DNA of 64,000 bases from JALZMG01 sp963844175 (GTDB lineage: Bacteria > Actinomycetota > Acidimicrobiia > Acidimicrobiales > Ilumatobacteraceae). How positions within the stretch are numbered: position 1 is the stretch's first letter; every line of letters begins with the position of its first letter. The translations under genes and the position numbers were made by a program. The DNA lies in contig CAWJNE010000002.1 in the NCBI GenBank assembly GCA_963844175.1, positions 124,001-188,000 of the forward strand. The letters run 5' to 3'. The notes below the pieces were generated by a model. It was not told where the DNA came from. It was given only the letters and a program-made list of their open reading frames with translations, and ran no database searches. Below, one piece after another: positions 44,154 through 53,645 of the stretch.

Positions 44154-46154
44154 GTGACGGCGGCGGCGACGAACAAGGAAGTGCCGCCGACTGGTCACGA
44201 CGTCGCCGACGGTCGGCCGGCTCCGGCGCTGCGGCGGCGCCTGCACCGCCCCGGGCTCGGCACGCTGGTCGTTGCCCTCGCCCTGTTGCCCGTCGTCGTT
44301 GCGCCCATCCGCGCCCTGGCCCGCGGATGGGTGGCGGTCGGTGACAACGGCCTGTTGCTGCTGCGGGCGCAGGATGTGCTGACCGCCGACCACCCGTTGC
44401 TCGGCACCTGGACCTCGGCCTCGCTGGGCGCCGGCGAGTCGATCAACAACCCGGGCCCGCTGTGGTGGGACGTGCTGGCGCCGTTCGTGAAGCTCGGCGG
44501 TCCGTCGGTCGGGTTCGCCCTGGGCGTGATGGCGGCCAACGCCGCAGCCATCGTCCTCGCCGCGTGGGCGGCACGGCGGGCGGGCGGTCAGGCCGGGATG
44601 CTGGTCGTGACGGCGCTGTCGGCCGGGCTGACGTGGTCGATGGGCAGCGAGCTGCTGTTCGACGCCTGGCAGCCCCACGCCATGCTGCTGCCGTTCTGGG
44701 CCTTCCTCGTGGTCGCATGGGCCCTCGGCACCGGTGATCTGGTGATGGCCCCGGTGCTCGTCGGCGTGGCCAGCCTGGTCGTGCAGACCCACCTGAGCTT
44801 CGTCTACGTGGTCGGCATCGTGACGCTGGCGGCGATCGGCGGGGCGGTGTGGTCCACCCGCAGCGCCGGATGGGCGGACGGTGGCGCTGCTGAGCGCCGA
44901 CCGTCGTGGCGCCGCCCGCTGCTGGCCACGGCGATCGTCGCCGTGCTGGCGTGGATCCAGCCGGTCGTCGACCAGGTCGCCGGGGAGGGCAACCTCGTCG
45001 CCCTGGCCACCGCCGGGACGTCGAGCGATGGGCAGACCATCGGGCTGCGCCTCGGGACGCGGTTGGTCGCCTCGGTCGTCGCGCTCCCGCCGTGGTGGGG
45101 TCGATCCGGCTTCAGCGAGACGATCGTCGCCACCGGCGTCGTCACCGACGGCACCAGCGTCGACGTCGCCGAGGGGAACGTCGCCGGCGGGCTGGCGGCG
45201 ACCCTCGGGATGCTCGTCGTCGCCGCCGTGCTCGGCGCCGTCATCGTGTTCGGGTGGCGGCGGCGCTCTCGCCCGACGGTGATCCTCGGGGCCCTGGCCG
45301 CCACCGCCGTGGCCGCCGCCCTCGTCACGACGGTCGTCACCCCCATCAATCTGATCGGGCTCAGCCCGCACCAGCTGCGATGGCTGTGGCCGATCTCGAT
45401 GCTCGTGCTGGCGTCCGCCGTGTTCGCCGTCGCCGCTGCGGCGCCGAGCCGGGTCGTGCGACCGGTCGGCGTAGCGGCCGTCGCCATGTTCGCCGTATTC
45501 GCCCTCCCGACGTACGCCGCGCCGGAGGGGCCGACGCGGGAGCGGGATCACACGGCGACCGTCGCCCAGCTGCTCGACCAGCTGGAGGGCTACGACCCCG
45601 ACGGCGCCGTCCTCTACGACACGAGCGTGTTGCGCTTCGCCGAGCCGTACAGCGGCCCGACACTCGCCGCGCTGGCCCGCAACGGCGTCGACGTGGTCGT
45701 CGCCGACGAGGTGACCATCCGCCAGATCGGGCGGGGCCGCGAGGCCGACGGGACCGAGAACAGCCGGGTGTTCCAGGTCGAGGGCGCGGCGGCTGCGACG
45801 ACACCCGACGGGGCGCGGCGCATCGCCTTCGCCGACGGACTCGACGATGCCGAGCGGGCCGAACTGGAGGAGCTGCGCGCCGACGTCATCGCCGCGGCGA
45901 GCGCCGGCGGGTTGCGGTTGAACGAGGCGGGTCGGGCTGCCGCCGCCGCCGGCCGGCTGCCGTTCGAGGAGATCGTGCTCGAGCCGGGTGGAGATGCGGC
46001 AGCAATCGACGCCGGGGGCTGGCTGCTCGAGCTGGCCGGCAACGAGTGGGTCGACCTCCCAGCCGACCAGCAGGCGATGTGGGACCGCTTCGTCGACCTC
46101 GACACCCGCCGCACCCGCTTCACCGTCGCCCTCTTCGAAGCCCCACTGCAATAA
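44154..46154 (+). CDS. Large GT-C-like membrane protein
   Basis: 666 residues: about ten helices up to residue 430, then a soluble C-terminal domain. Loop 1 reads GDNGLLLLRAQDV followed by SINNPGPLWWDVLAPF. The same plan (xDLAMTEFRxRDV then HPGPLSFYLLAP) is found in the gene at 47780-49666, so the two are distant paralogues of a GT-C-like family. The exact donor and acceptor are unknown. GTG start; no clear -10 box. Transcribed divergently from the GT39-like gene. Confidence 0.7.
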   Translation: MTAAATNKEVPPTGHDVADGRPAPALRRRLHRPGLGTLVVALALLPVVVAPIRALARGWVAVGDNGLLLLRAQDVLTADHPLLGTWTSASLGAGESINNPGPLWWDVLAPFVKLGGPSVGFALGVMAANAAAIVLAAWAARRAGGQAGMLVVTALSAGLTWSMGSELLFDAWQPHAMLLPFWAFLVVAWALGTGDLVMAPVLVGVASLVVQTHLSFVYVVGIVTLAAIGGAVWSTRSAGWADGGAAERRPSWRRPLLATAIVAVLAWIQPVVDQVAGEGNLVALATAGTSSDGQTIGLRLGTRLVASVVALPPWWGRSGFSETIVATGVVTDGTSVDVAEGNVAGGLAATLGMLVVAAVLGAVIVFGWRRRSRPTVILGALAATAVAAALVTTVVTPINLIGLSPHQLRWLWPISMLVLASAVFAVAAAAPSRVVRPVGVAAVAMFAVFALPTYAAPEGPTRERDHTATVAQLLDQLEGYDPDGAVLYDTSVLRFAEPYSGPTLAALARNGVDVVVADEVTIRQIGRGREADGTENSRVFQVEGAAAATTPDGARRIAFADGLDDAERAELEELRADVIAAASAGGLRLNEAGRAAAAAGRLPFEEIVLEPGGDAAAIDAGGWLLELAGNEWVDLPADQQAMWDRFVDLDTRRTRFTVALFEAPLQ

Positions 46155-46273
46155 TCGCCTCGCTCGCTCCGAAGACTCCGCTCACTCGGCGTGGGCCGGG
46201 CAAGGCCGGCCTGGGCGGTCATGCCCGCTGCGGATCGAACTTCGGGAACCACTCGGCTGTCGTCGAAGCATCA

Positions 46274-47014
46274 TCAGCAGTTGTTGGGGTCCCGGTTGGG
46301 AGAGTGGTGGCGGAGGGCGCGGCGGACGCGCAGGAGGTCGGCGGCGGCGGTGACGGCGTCGCGCGGGCGCAGCTTGCTGCCGCCGACGTCGTGCCACTGC
46401 CCCAGCGGGACCTCGAGGAACCCGCCGTCGCCACCGGCGCCCAGGCGGCCGAGCAACTCGACGTCGAACGCCCAGCGGCTGGTGAACGGCGTGGCGAGGG
46501 CCGCCCGCAGCGCCGGGCCGTCGCGGAACACCTTTGCCCCGCACTGCGTGTCGTAGACGGGCAGGCCGAGCACCTGGCTGCTCGCCGTGGCGAACAGCCG
46601 CCCGAGGTAGTGGCGGACCAACGAGCGCTCGATGCGGTGCCCGAGCAGCGCCACCCGCGAGCCGAGCACGGCGACCAGGCCCGGGTCCTGCCGCAGCACC
46701 TCGACGAGCCGGACCATCTCGGCCGGCGGCGTCGCCAGGTCGGCGTCGTAGTACCCGGTCAGCTCGGCCCCGTCGGCGAGGGCGGTCAGCATGCCCCGCC
46801 GCACGGCTTCGCCCTTCCCCCCGTTGCGCCCGAGCACCAGCGTGCCGAGCTCGTGCGGGTGTCGAGCCGCAGCGTCCGTGGCCACCTCCCCCGTGCCGTC
46901 GCGCGAGCCGTCGTCGACGAGCAGCACGCGGCCCGCCATCGCCGTCGCCAGCTGGCGCAGGGCGACCACGTCGAGCCGCCCGACCTCGTCGAAGCACGGC
47001 ACGACGATCGTCAC
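46274..47014 (-). CDS. GT2 glycosyltransferase, DPM-like
   Basis: 246 residues from GTG 47014. TIVVPCFDEVGRLD, LLVDDGSRDGTGEV, GRNGGKGEAVRRGM and YYDADLATPP (DxD) define a GT-A polyprenyl-phosphate glycosyltransferase. YDTQCGAKVFRDG is the usual gate motif. A CTG at 47029 overlaps the upstream TGA as CTGA and would add five residues (LSGES), giving a more usual N-terminus; see findings. No membrane tail. Confidence 0.85.
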   Translation of the reverse strand: MTIVVPCFDEVGRLDVVALRQLATAMAGRVLLVDDGSRDGTGEVATDAAARHPHELGTLVLGRNGGKGEAVRRGMLTALADGAELTGYYDADLATPPAEMVRLVEVLRQDPGLVAVLGSRVALLGHRIERSLVRHYLGRLFATASSQVLGLPVYDTQCGAKVFRDGPALRAALATPFTSRWAFDVELLGRLGAGGDGGFLEVPLGQWHDVGGSKLRPRDAVTAAADLLRVRRALRHHSPNRDPNNC

Positions 47015-47025
47015 CGACTCGCCGC

Positions 47026-47775
47026 TCAGGTCGGCGTCCCCGGACGCGGCCGGGCCACGACCCACACCGAGAGCCCCGGCGGTCGCACGCCGATCCGCCC
47101 GAGGCCACGGCCGACCGCGGCGTCGGCGCCGAGCACGGCCGTCGCCGCGCCGGTCAGCACTCGACCGTGCTGCCATGCGCCGACGCCGTTCGGATCGCCC
47201 GTGCGGCCGACTCGCTGGGCCAGCACCCCCAACGCACGCGGCAGAACCAGGCTGGAGAACAGCGAACCCGTGGCCACGACGTCGAGGTGCCGGGCGATCA
47301 GCTCACGGAAGTCGCCCGGCGAATAGCGCCGGAGGTGCTGGAGCTGGCGATCGTGGTCCGAGAACAGCCACGCGTGCGCCGGCACGCTGAAGATCGCCGT
47401 GCCGTTGGGACGGATGGCCGGCACGATCTCGTCGGCGAGGAAGTCCTCGTCCTCGACGACGTGCTCGAGCACGTCCAGCGCGACCACCACGTCGAACCTC
47501 CCGGCCGGCCGCACGGCGGTGCGTACCACGCCGTCACCGAGTTCCGCCTGCAGCTCCTCGACCGTGTAGTTGGCGTCCCAGCACATGACGCTCACAGTCG
47601 GCGGCAGCTCGGCGCGCAGATCGCGGGCGAACCACCCGTCACCGGCGCCGACGTCCAGCACCCGTCGCACCCCGGCCACGTCAACGTGGTCCGCAACGAG
47701 CCGCCGGAAGAAGCGGGCGCGCGCCAGCTCCCACGGGTGACGACCGGCGCCGTCGCCGCGCTCGCTCAGGTCCAC
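47026..47775 (-). CDS. Class I SAM-dependent methyltransferase
   Basis: 249 residues. SAM-binding motif I VLDVGAGDGWFARDL, then VVVALDVLEHVVEDEDFL (motif with the acidic DVLEH) and IFSVPAHAWLFSDHD. HLRRYSPGDFRELI is characteristic of a family found beside glycosyltransferases in glycan clusters. Substrate unknown, probably a lipid-linked or glycan intermediate. It lies between a GT-C-like gene (4 bp gap) and a GT2 gene on one transcript. Confidence 0.85.
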   Translation of the reverse strand: MDLSERGDGAGRHPWELARARFFRRLVADHVDVAGVRRVLDVGAGDGWFARDLRAELPPTVSVMCWDANYTVEELQAELGDGVVRTAVRPAGRFDVVVALDVLEHVVEDEDFLADEIVPAIRPNGTAIFSVPAHAWLFSDHDRQLQHLRRYSPGDFRELIARHLDVVATGSLFSSLVLPRALGVLAQRVGRTGDPNGVGAWQHGRVLTGAATAVLGADAAVGRGLGRIGVRPPGLSVWVVARPRPGTPT

Positions 47776-47779
47776 GTCA

Positions 47780-49666
47780 TCACAGCGCCGTCGGGTCGTC
47801 GTCGGAGGGCGGTGGGGCGATGAACACGACCATCGGCTGTCCCAGCTCGATCAACCGACCGAGGTCGGCCAGATCGGCCGCCGACAGGCGGACATCGGTC
47901 GACATGCCGAAAAGGTTGGTGGCGATGAGCGGCACCAGGTCGTCGAGGCCCTCGCTGCGCAACCGCTCGGCGAACCGCGCTTCGACCTCGGCATACTCCG
48001 CCAGCTGCTCGGGCGTCCGTGGGTCGTACGTCGCCACCTCCACCGCGTCGGGCTCGGCCCGCCACTGGTCGACGTACCCGCCCGTCGCCAGGTGGATCTG
48101 GGCGTCGGCACCGGCGCGCTGGCGAGTCCGGTGTTCCGTGACCCGGAAGCGGAAGTAGTCGTCGGCGGCGACATCGAGGCCCCGCCGCTCCAGCTCGTCG
48201 AGCAAGCCGTACCCGGGGCTGCCGATGTCGGCGGCGTCGCTCCAGCGCACGACGTAGCTCCCGTCGACGCCCGTGGCGGCGCCGACCCCGGCGGCGACGG
48301 CGTCGTACGTCGGCCCCGACAGCGCGCCGACCGCCGTGCTCAGCCGTTCCTCCGGGTGCTCGGCCGATGCGAACGACAGCGTCGAGGCCAGCGATCCGGT
48401 GACCGCCACGACGGCGGCCACGGCGACGGTCGCCGTGAGGATCGTCGACCGTCGCGACGGCTGCCAGTGCCGCCAGAGCGCCACCGCGCTCCACGCGATG
48501 GCGCCGGCCATCACCACGGCGATGCCCCAGATCGACAGCGTGAGGTAGAACCAGACGCGGCCGAAGATGCGCGCTGCGGACACGAAGTTCAACGCCAGGG
48601 CGACGGCGACGGTCACGTGCAGCGCGCGGAGCTGCGACGATCCGACCCGCCACGACGCAACGGCGGCGGCGGCCCACAGCGCGAGGGTGACCGCTCCCCC
48701 GGCGACGGACCGGGAGTCGCTGAAGGTGTCGGTCCCGAGCAGCTGGCCGCCGATCCCACCCCACACGTCGAGGTGGCGCAGCACGACCTTGGCGCCCTCG
48801 ACCACGCCGATCGCCGCTTCAGGAGGCGAGCCGAAGTGAGACAGCAGCTGGCGGATGTTGCCCGGGTCGTTCACCGCCTGGTCGACGAGCGGCGGCACCC
48901 ACAGCACGACCCCGATGCCGGCGGCCCACAGCAGGCTGCGGATCTCGCCACCCCGGTCGCCCGGTGCAGACCGCCGGAGCTGCAGGCCGACGGCGATCGC
49001 GCCCGCAGCCACCATCCCGGCGCCGAGGGGCAGGTACGGCACGTGCGTCTGGGCGCACAGCGTGGCGGCGACGACGAGGGGGATCAGCATCCGGTGGTCA
49101 CCGCAGAAGATCGCCCACGTCGCCAAGAGGACGACGATCCACGCCAGCAGCGGCAGGTACGGGTTCCACGGCTGCGTGAGCTGGACCTGCCCGTAGCCGC
49201 GGACGACGACGGTCAGCAGCGCGGCGACGGCCAGCACCCCGCGCCACCCGAGCCGGCGGGCGCCGATCCACAGCGCCGTGGCGATGGCGGCGAGGTGGAC
49301 GACGACCGTCGCCGCTTCGAGCGCCCAGGACGACGCGCCGAGGGCCCGGTAGGTCGGCGCCAACAGGTAGAAGCTCAGCGGTCCCGGGTGGCTGCCCTCG
49401 TTCGGGTACTCGCCGATGCGGCCGGGCAGGCCGATCAACGGCGTGTTCGCCCCGAAGACGTCGCGCACCCGGAACTCCGTCATCGCCAGGTCGAGCACCG
49501 GGAACCAGCTCGTCCCGTGCAATGCGATCACGGCGACGACCAACGGCAGGCCGACGACCGCCACGCCGATCACGACGGTCCATCCGGTGTGTCGAGCCAT
49601 CCAACCCGGATGGCGGCTCGGCGCCCGTTCGTCGAGGTCGGCGGGCGTGTCCCGCGTCTCGATCAC
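47780..49666 (-). CDS. Large GT-C-like membrane protein, paralogue
   Basis: 628 residues; about ten helices then a soluble C-terminal domain of about 170 residues. The first periplasmic loop is FPVLDLAMTEFRVRDVFG, then PGRIGEYPNEGSHPGPLSFY, resembling the gene at 44154. First gene of a three-gene operon with a methyltransferase and a DPM-like GT2, suggesting one pathway. GTG 49666 follows TACAGT by 9 nt; an in-frame ATG at 49600 is an alternative. Confidence 0.7.
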   Translation of the reverse strand: MIETRDTPADLDERAPSRHPGWMARHTGWTVVIGVAVVGLPLVVAVIALHGTSWFPVLDLAMTEFRVRDVFGANTPLIGLPGRIGEYPNEGSHPGPLSFYLLAPTYRALGASSWALEAATVVVHLAAIATALWIGARRLGWRGVLAVAALLTVVVRGYGQVQLTQPWNPYLPLLAWIVVLLATWAIFCGDHRMLIPLVVAATLCAQTHVPYLPLGAGMVAAGAIAVGLQLRRSAPGDRGGEIRSLLWAAGIGVVLWVPPLVDQAVNDPGNIRQLLSHFGSPPEAAIGVVEGAKVVLRHLDVWGGIGGQLLGTDTFSDSRSVAGGAVTLALWAAAAVASWRVGSSQLRALHVTVAVALALNFVSAARIFGRVWFYLTLSIWGIAVVMAGAIAWSAVALWRHWQPSRRSTILTATVAVAAVVAVTGSLASTLSFASAEHPEERLSTAVGALSGPTYDAVAAGVGAATGVDGSYVVRWSDAADIGSPGYGLLDELERRGLDVAADDYFRFRVTEHRTRQRAGADAQIHLATGGYVDQWRAEPDAVEVATYDPRTPEQLAEYAEVEARFAERLRSEGLDDLVPLIATNLFGMSTDVRLSAADLADLGRLIELGQPMVVFIAPPPSDDDPTAL

Positions 49667-49675
49667 GGGTGGAGG

Positions 49676-49681
49676 ACTGTA
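49676..49681 (-). promoter_or_regulatory. TACAGT -10 box, leaderless
   Basis: Nine nt before GTG 49666; head of the GT-C/methyltransferase/GT2 operon. Confidence 0.4.
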
Positions 49682-49807
49682 CCGGTGCGCGATCACGCCG
49701 GACGGGCATCCGGGCGACGCACGGTTCGCCCGCCTCGGGCAGGCGGGCGCCACGTCGTCGGTGCTCGTGGCCGGAGGTCGTGCAACCTGGCGCCGGGCGC
49801 GGCGGGG

Positions 49808-49813
49808 TAACTT
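49808..49813 (+). promoter_or_regulatory. TAACTT -10 box, leaderless
   Basis: Nine nt before GTG 49823; head of the spermidine-synthase-like/GT-C operon. Confidence 0.4.
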
Positions 49814-49822
49814 GCGCAACTC

Positions 49823-51826
49823 GTGCTGACCGCCACCCCGACCAGCGCGCCGCCGAGCCGGCTGGCGCGGCGCGGCCAGCTCGTCCTGACGGCGTCGCTG
49901 ATGCTGTTCATCGAACTGGCGCTGATTCGCTGGCTCGGGGCCAACGTGCTCTACCTCGCCTACTTCTCGAACGTCGTGCTGCTCGGCAGCTTCCTCGGCA
50001 TCGGGCTCGGCTTCCTGTGGACCAGCCGCAGCACGCGTTCGCTGTTCCCGTGGTCACCACTGGCCCTGGCCGCACTGATCGTCGTGGTGAGGGTGCTCGA
50101 GGTCAAGGTCGGCATCTCCGGTGGGTCGCTGATCTTCTTCGGGCTGGACACGTCCGGACCGCCTCGCTGGATCGTCTTGCCCATCGTGTTCATCGTCGTG
50201 GCCGCCGTGATGATGTGCATCGGCGACGGGGTGGCCAGGTCGTTCCAGCGCATGGCCAACCTCGACGCCTACCAGCTCGACCTCGTCGGCAGCATCCTCG
50301 GGAGCGCGGCGTTCGCCGCCCTCGCCTTCGTGCGCGCCGATCCGATCGTCTGGGGATCGATCGCCGCCGTCGGACTGGTGGTGGCGCTGCGCCCTCGCAC
50401 CTTGCGGTCGGTCGTGCTCACCGTGGCGCCGCTGGCCATCGCCCTCGGCTTCCTCGCCGTCGAGTCAGCCGAAGCGGACACGACCTGGACCCCGTACTAC
50501 AAGGTCTCGACGGTTCCCATCGACGGGGGCGGCGTCGTCGCCGAGGTGAACGGGATCCCGACGTGGCTGCAGATCCCGGCCGTCGGCAATCCGATCTACG
50601 AGACGGTGTACGAGCTGATCGCTCGCCAGGACCCGGGGGACGTCCTGATCATCGGTGCCGGGTCGGGCAACGACGTCGCCGTCGCCGTCGAGCGCGGCGC
50701 GACGCGCGTCGACGCCGTCGAGATCGATGGGCACCTGCTGGACCTCGGGCGGCAGCACCCGGACCATCCCTACGACGACCCGCGCGTCGTCACCCACGTC
50801 ACCGACGGTCGGGCGTTCCTGGAGGCGACCGATCGCACATGGGACACCATCCTGTTGGCCCTCCCGGACTCGCTCACCCTGCTCCAGGGGCAGTCGTCGG
50901 TCCGCCTGGAGAGCTACCTGTTCACCGAGGAGGCGGCGGAGTCCTACCGCGATCACCTGAAGCCCGGCGGGACGTTCGCCATGTACAACTACTACCGCGA
51001 GCCCTGGCTGGTCGATCGGTACGCCGGGACGCTCGACGGCGTGTTCGGCGCCCCGCCGTGCGTCTCGGCCGCCGGTACCAACCTGTCGGTGCTGGTCGCC
51101 AGCACCGACAGGAACGCAGTCGCGTGCCCCGAGGGCGAGCGATTCGTCCGCACCGCTGGCATCCCGGCGCCGGCGACCGACGACCACCCGTTCCCCTACC
51201 TGCGCGAGCCGAGCATCCCGGGGTTCTACGGGCTGGCCATCGCCTTCATGCTCGGCCTGTCGCTCATCGCCGTGCGCCTCGTCGGCGGCCCGTTCCGGGA
51301 GATGCGGCCGTTCGCCGACCTGTTCTTCATGGGCGTCGCCTTCCTGCTGCTCGAGACGAAGAACGTCGTGCAGTTCGCGCTGCTGTTCGGCACGACGTGG
51401 TTCGTCAACGCCTTCGTGTTCATCGGGGTGCTGCTGTCGGTGCTGCTCGCCGTCGCCGTCAGCAAGCGCGTCGTGTTCGCCCGCGCGTGGCCGCTGTACG
51501 TCTTGCTCCTAGCGACCGTCGCACTGAACTGGGCGATCCCCGGTCGGGCACTGCTGGCGCTGCCCACGCCGGCGCGGCTGATCGTCGCCGTGCTGCTGGC
51601 CTTCGCCCCGATCTTCGCCGCCAACCTCGTGTTCGCCCGCCGGTTCCGGGACTCGGCCAACTCGACGGCGGCCTTCGGCGCCAACCTGGTCGGCGCGATG
51701 GTCGGCGGCCTCCTCGAGTACGCGTCGTTGATCACCGGGTACCGGAACCTGCTGCTGATCGTCGCCCTGCTCTACGGCGCGGCGTTCCTGCTGCGCCCGA
51801 ACGAGCGGGGGATCGCACGGACATGA
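49823..51826 (+). CDS. Membrane protein fused to a spermidine-synthase-like domain
   Basis: 667 residues. Seven or so helices (first: LVLTASLMLFIELALIRWLG) flank a soluble aminopropyltransferase-like Rossmann domain: VLIIGAGSGNDVAVAVERGA, VDAVEIDGHLLDLGRQHP, VVTHVTDGRAFL and WDTILLALPDS. More helices follow from about residue 475. This architecture is known as a polytopic spermidine-synthase-like family; polyamine synthesis is not proven for it. GTG start next to its own -10 box; ATGA overlap with the next gene. Confidence 0.82.
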   Translation: MLTATPTSAPPSRLARRGQLVLTASLMLFIELALIRWLGANVLYLAYFSNVVLLGSFLGIGLGFLWTSRSTRSLFPWSPLALAALIVVVRVLEVKVGISGGSLIFFGLDTSGPPRWIVLPIVFIVVAAVMMCIGDGVARSFQRMANLDAYQLDLVGSILGSAAFAALAFVRADPIVWGSIAAVGLVVALRPRTLRSVVLTVAPLAIALGFLAVESAEADTTWTPYYKVSTVPIDGGGVVAEVNGIPTWLQIPAVGNPIYETVYELIARQDPGDVLIIGAGSGNDVAVAVERGATRVDAVEIDGHLLDLGRQHPDHPYDDPRVVTHVTDGRAFLEATDRTWDTILLALPDSLTLLQGQSSVRLESYLFTEEAAESYRDHLKPGGTFAMYNYYREPWLVDRYAGTLDGVFGAPPCVSAAGTNLSVLVASTDRNAVACPEGERFVRTAGIPAPATDDHPFPYLREPSIPGFYGLAIAFMLGLSLIAVRLVGGPFREMRPFADLFFMGVAFLLLETKNVVQFALLFGTTWFVNAFVFIGVLLSVLLAVAVSKRVVFARAWPLYVLLLATVALNWAIPGRALLALPTPARLIVAVLLAFAPIFAANLVFARRFRDSANSTAAFGANLVGAMVGGLLEYASLITGYRNLLLIVALLYGAAFLLRPNERGIART

Positions 51827-53586
51827 CCGTGACGAGCAACGTCGAGCCGGTCCCGGCCGCCGCCGGCGACGACGTCCCGGTCGTCGGCGACGACGTCCGG
51901 GTCGTCGGCGACGACACCACCGCCTTCGTGCTCGGCGGGTCGGGCGGGCTGCGCCGCCGCTCGAGCGGCGCCGTCGGCACGTGGATCGGCATCGTCGTCG
52001 TCCTGGCGCTGGTGGCCATCCCCCTGCGCGGGCTCTACCGCTTCACCGGCGGGACGATGGAAGAGGGCTTCATGCTCTACTTCCCCGAGCTGATCAGCCG
52101 CGGCCAGGTGCCGAACGTCGACTTCCTGCACCTCTACGGCCCGGGGTCGCTGCACGCGCTGACCGGTTGGTACGAGCTGTTCGGGTACTCGCTACCAGCC
52201 GAGCGGACGTTCGGGCTGCTGCAGCACCTGGGCATCATCTTCGGCCTGTTCGCTCTGGCCAGGGCGTGGGGACGGGTGGCAGCGACGGCGGTGGCGTCCC
52301 TGTCGGTGTTCTACGTGCTGACGCCGATCGCGCTGACGGCGATGGCGTGGAACGGTGGACTGGCGCTGACGCTGTGGGCGACGGTGTTCGCGGTGCGCGG
52401 GGTCTCGGTGACCGAGCCGCACCGGCGGCGGCGCTGCTGGGTGGTCGCTGGGGTGCTGGCCGGGCTGGCGCTGACGTTCCGCCCGGACCTGGTGATCGCC
52501 GTCGCCCTGGTCCTCGGGTGGTTGGTGTGGACGCACCGGGCGAGCTGGAAGCCGCTGCTGGCGGGCGGGCTCGTCGGGTTGCTGCCGATGTGGGTCCACC
52601 TCGTGATGGCCGGACCGGTGGCGGCCTTCGAAGGGATGGTGCTCGACCCGGTGCTCCACCTGCGCGACGGGCGCGAGCTGCCCCGGCCGCCCTCGTGGGA
52701 CCGGCTCGACGGCGGTCTGCAGGCCGTCGCCGAGGAGATCCCGCCGTGGTGGAACCTCCCGGCGCTGTCGGCGTCGCAGACCGTGTTCCTGTGGTTCTTC
52801 GTGATGCTCGCCGGTACGGCGGCCATGCTCGTGTTCGCCGTGTGGACCCATCGCCGCCGCCGCAGCGGACGGTCGACCGTGCTGCTGGCGGTGGCGCTGG
52901 TCAGCACCGGCATCCTGCCCCAGGCGCTGCAACGGCCGGACTCGGCGCACCTGCTGTGGGTGACGTGCGTGGCCTTCCCATTCGCCGCCGTCACCATCAT
53001 CGAGGTCGTCACGCGTTGGCGGCCACGGATCGACCGGCGGGCGGCGGTGGCCGTTGGCGGCGCCTTCGCCCTGTCGCTCACGTTCGTGTTCACCGCACTG
53101 TTCACGTTCCGCTACTACATCCTCCACACCCGCATCGGAATGGGCCAGGTGACGTCGCCGTTCCGGGTCGAGCACGACGGCCGGTACTTCTACCTCGGCG
53201 ACTACGAGGCGTTCGTCGCCGTGCAAGCCGCCATCGACGAGGTGGCCGAGCTGGCCGAGCCCGGTGACCGCCTGCTCGTCGGGCCGAACGACCTGCGCCG
53301 CACCTGGTACAGCGACGCGTTCATCTACTGGCTGCTGCCGGAGCTGGACCCGGCGACGTACTACATCGAGATGGACCCCGGCCTGGCCAACGCCGAGGGC
53401 TCGAGCCTGGCCGCCGACGTCGCGTCGGCCGACTGGGTCATCCTCACCGGGTTGTGGGACGGCTGGCTGGAGCCGAACACGTCGATGGAGTACGGGTCCG
53501 ACGCGCCGAACCAGGTCCTGCGCGACGAGTTCTGCGAGGTCGGTACGTGGGAGGACCGCCAGGCCACCCTCTACGGCAGGTGCTGA
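51823..53586 (+). CDS. GT-C-like polytopic membrane protein
   Basis: 587 residues. A 45-residue N-terminal tail contains three near-repeats of VVGDDV. About ten helices follow, with the GT-C-type loop GGTMEEGFMLYFPELISRGQ and FLHLYGPGSLH after helix 1. A soluble C-terminal domain starts about residue 440. Probably transfers a sugar outside the membrane. Coupled by ATGA overlap to the spermidine-synthase-like gene. Followed 2 bp later by a strong bidirectional hairpin. Confidence 0.75.
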   Translation: MTVTSNVEPVPAAAGDDVPVVGDDVRVVGDDTTAFVLGGSGGLRRRSSGAVGTWIGIVVVLALVAIPLRGLYRFTGGTMEEGFMLYFPELISRGQVPNVDFLHLYGPGSLHALTGWYELFGYSLPAERTFGLLQHLGIIFGLFALARAWGRVAATAVASLSVFYVLTPIALTAMAWNGGLALTLWATVFAVRGVSVTEPHRRRRCWVVAGVLAGLALTFRPDLVIAVALVLGWLVWTHRASWKPLLAGGLVGLLPMWVHLVMAGPVAAFEGMVLDPVLHLRDGRELPRPPSWDRLDGGLQAVAEEIPPWWNLPALSASQTVFLWFFVMLAGTAAMLVFAVWTHRRRRSGRSTVLLAVALVSTGILPQALQRPDSAHLLWVTCVAFPFAAVTIIEVVTRWRPRIDRRAAVAVGGAFALSLTFVFTALFTFRYYILHTRIGMGQVTSPFRVEHDGRYFYLGDYEAFVAVQAAIDEVAELAEPGDRLLVGPNDLRRTWYSDAFIYWLLPELDPATYYIEMDPGLANAEGSSLAADVASADWVILTGLWDGWLEPNTSMEYGSDAPNQVLRDEFCEVGTWEDRQATLYGRC

Positions 53587-53588
53587 TC

Positions 53589-53638
53589 GTTTACGTCCGG
53601 ATCCTGGTCGCAGATGCGACCAGGATCCGGACGTAAAC
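53589..53638. terminator. Perfect 23-bp hairpin between convergent genes
   Basis: Arms 53589-53611 and 53616-53638 are exact complements around the loop AGAT. It starts 2 bp after the GT-C stop and ends 7 bp before the dprE2 stop on the other strand, ideally placed as a bidirectional terminator. Confidence 0.75.
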
Positions 53639-53645
53639 GGTCGAT

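Noticed and set aside
46155..46273. Small gene or element between convergent genes
   Set aside because: Has a CGCTCGCTC motif and GGCCGG inverted bits but no clear hairpin, repeat match or coding signal.
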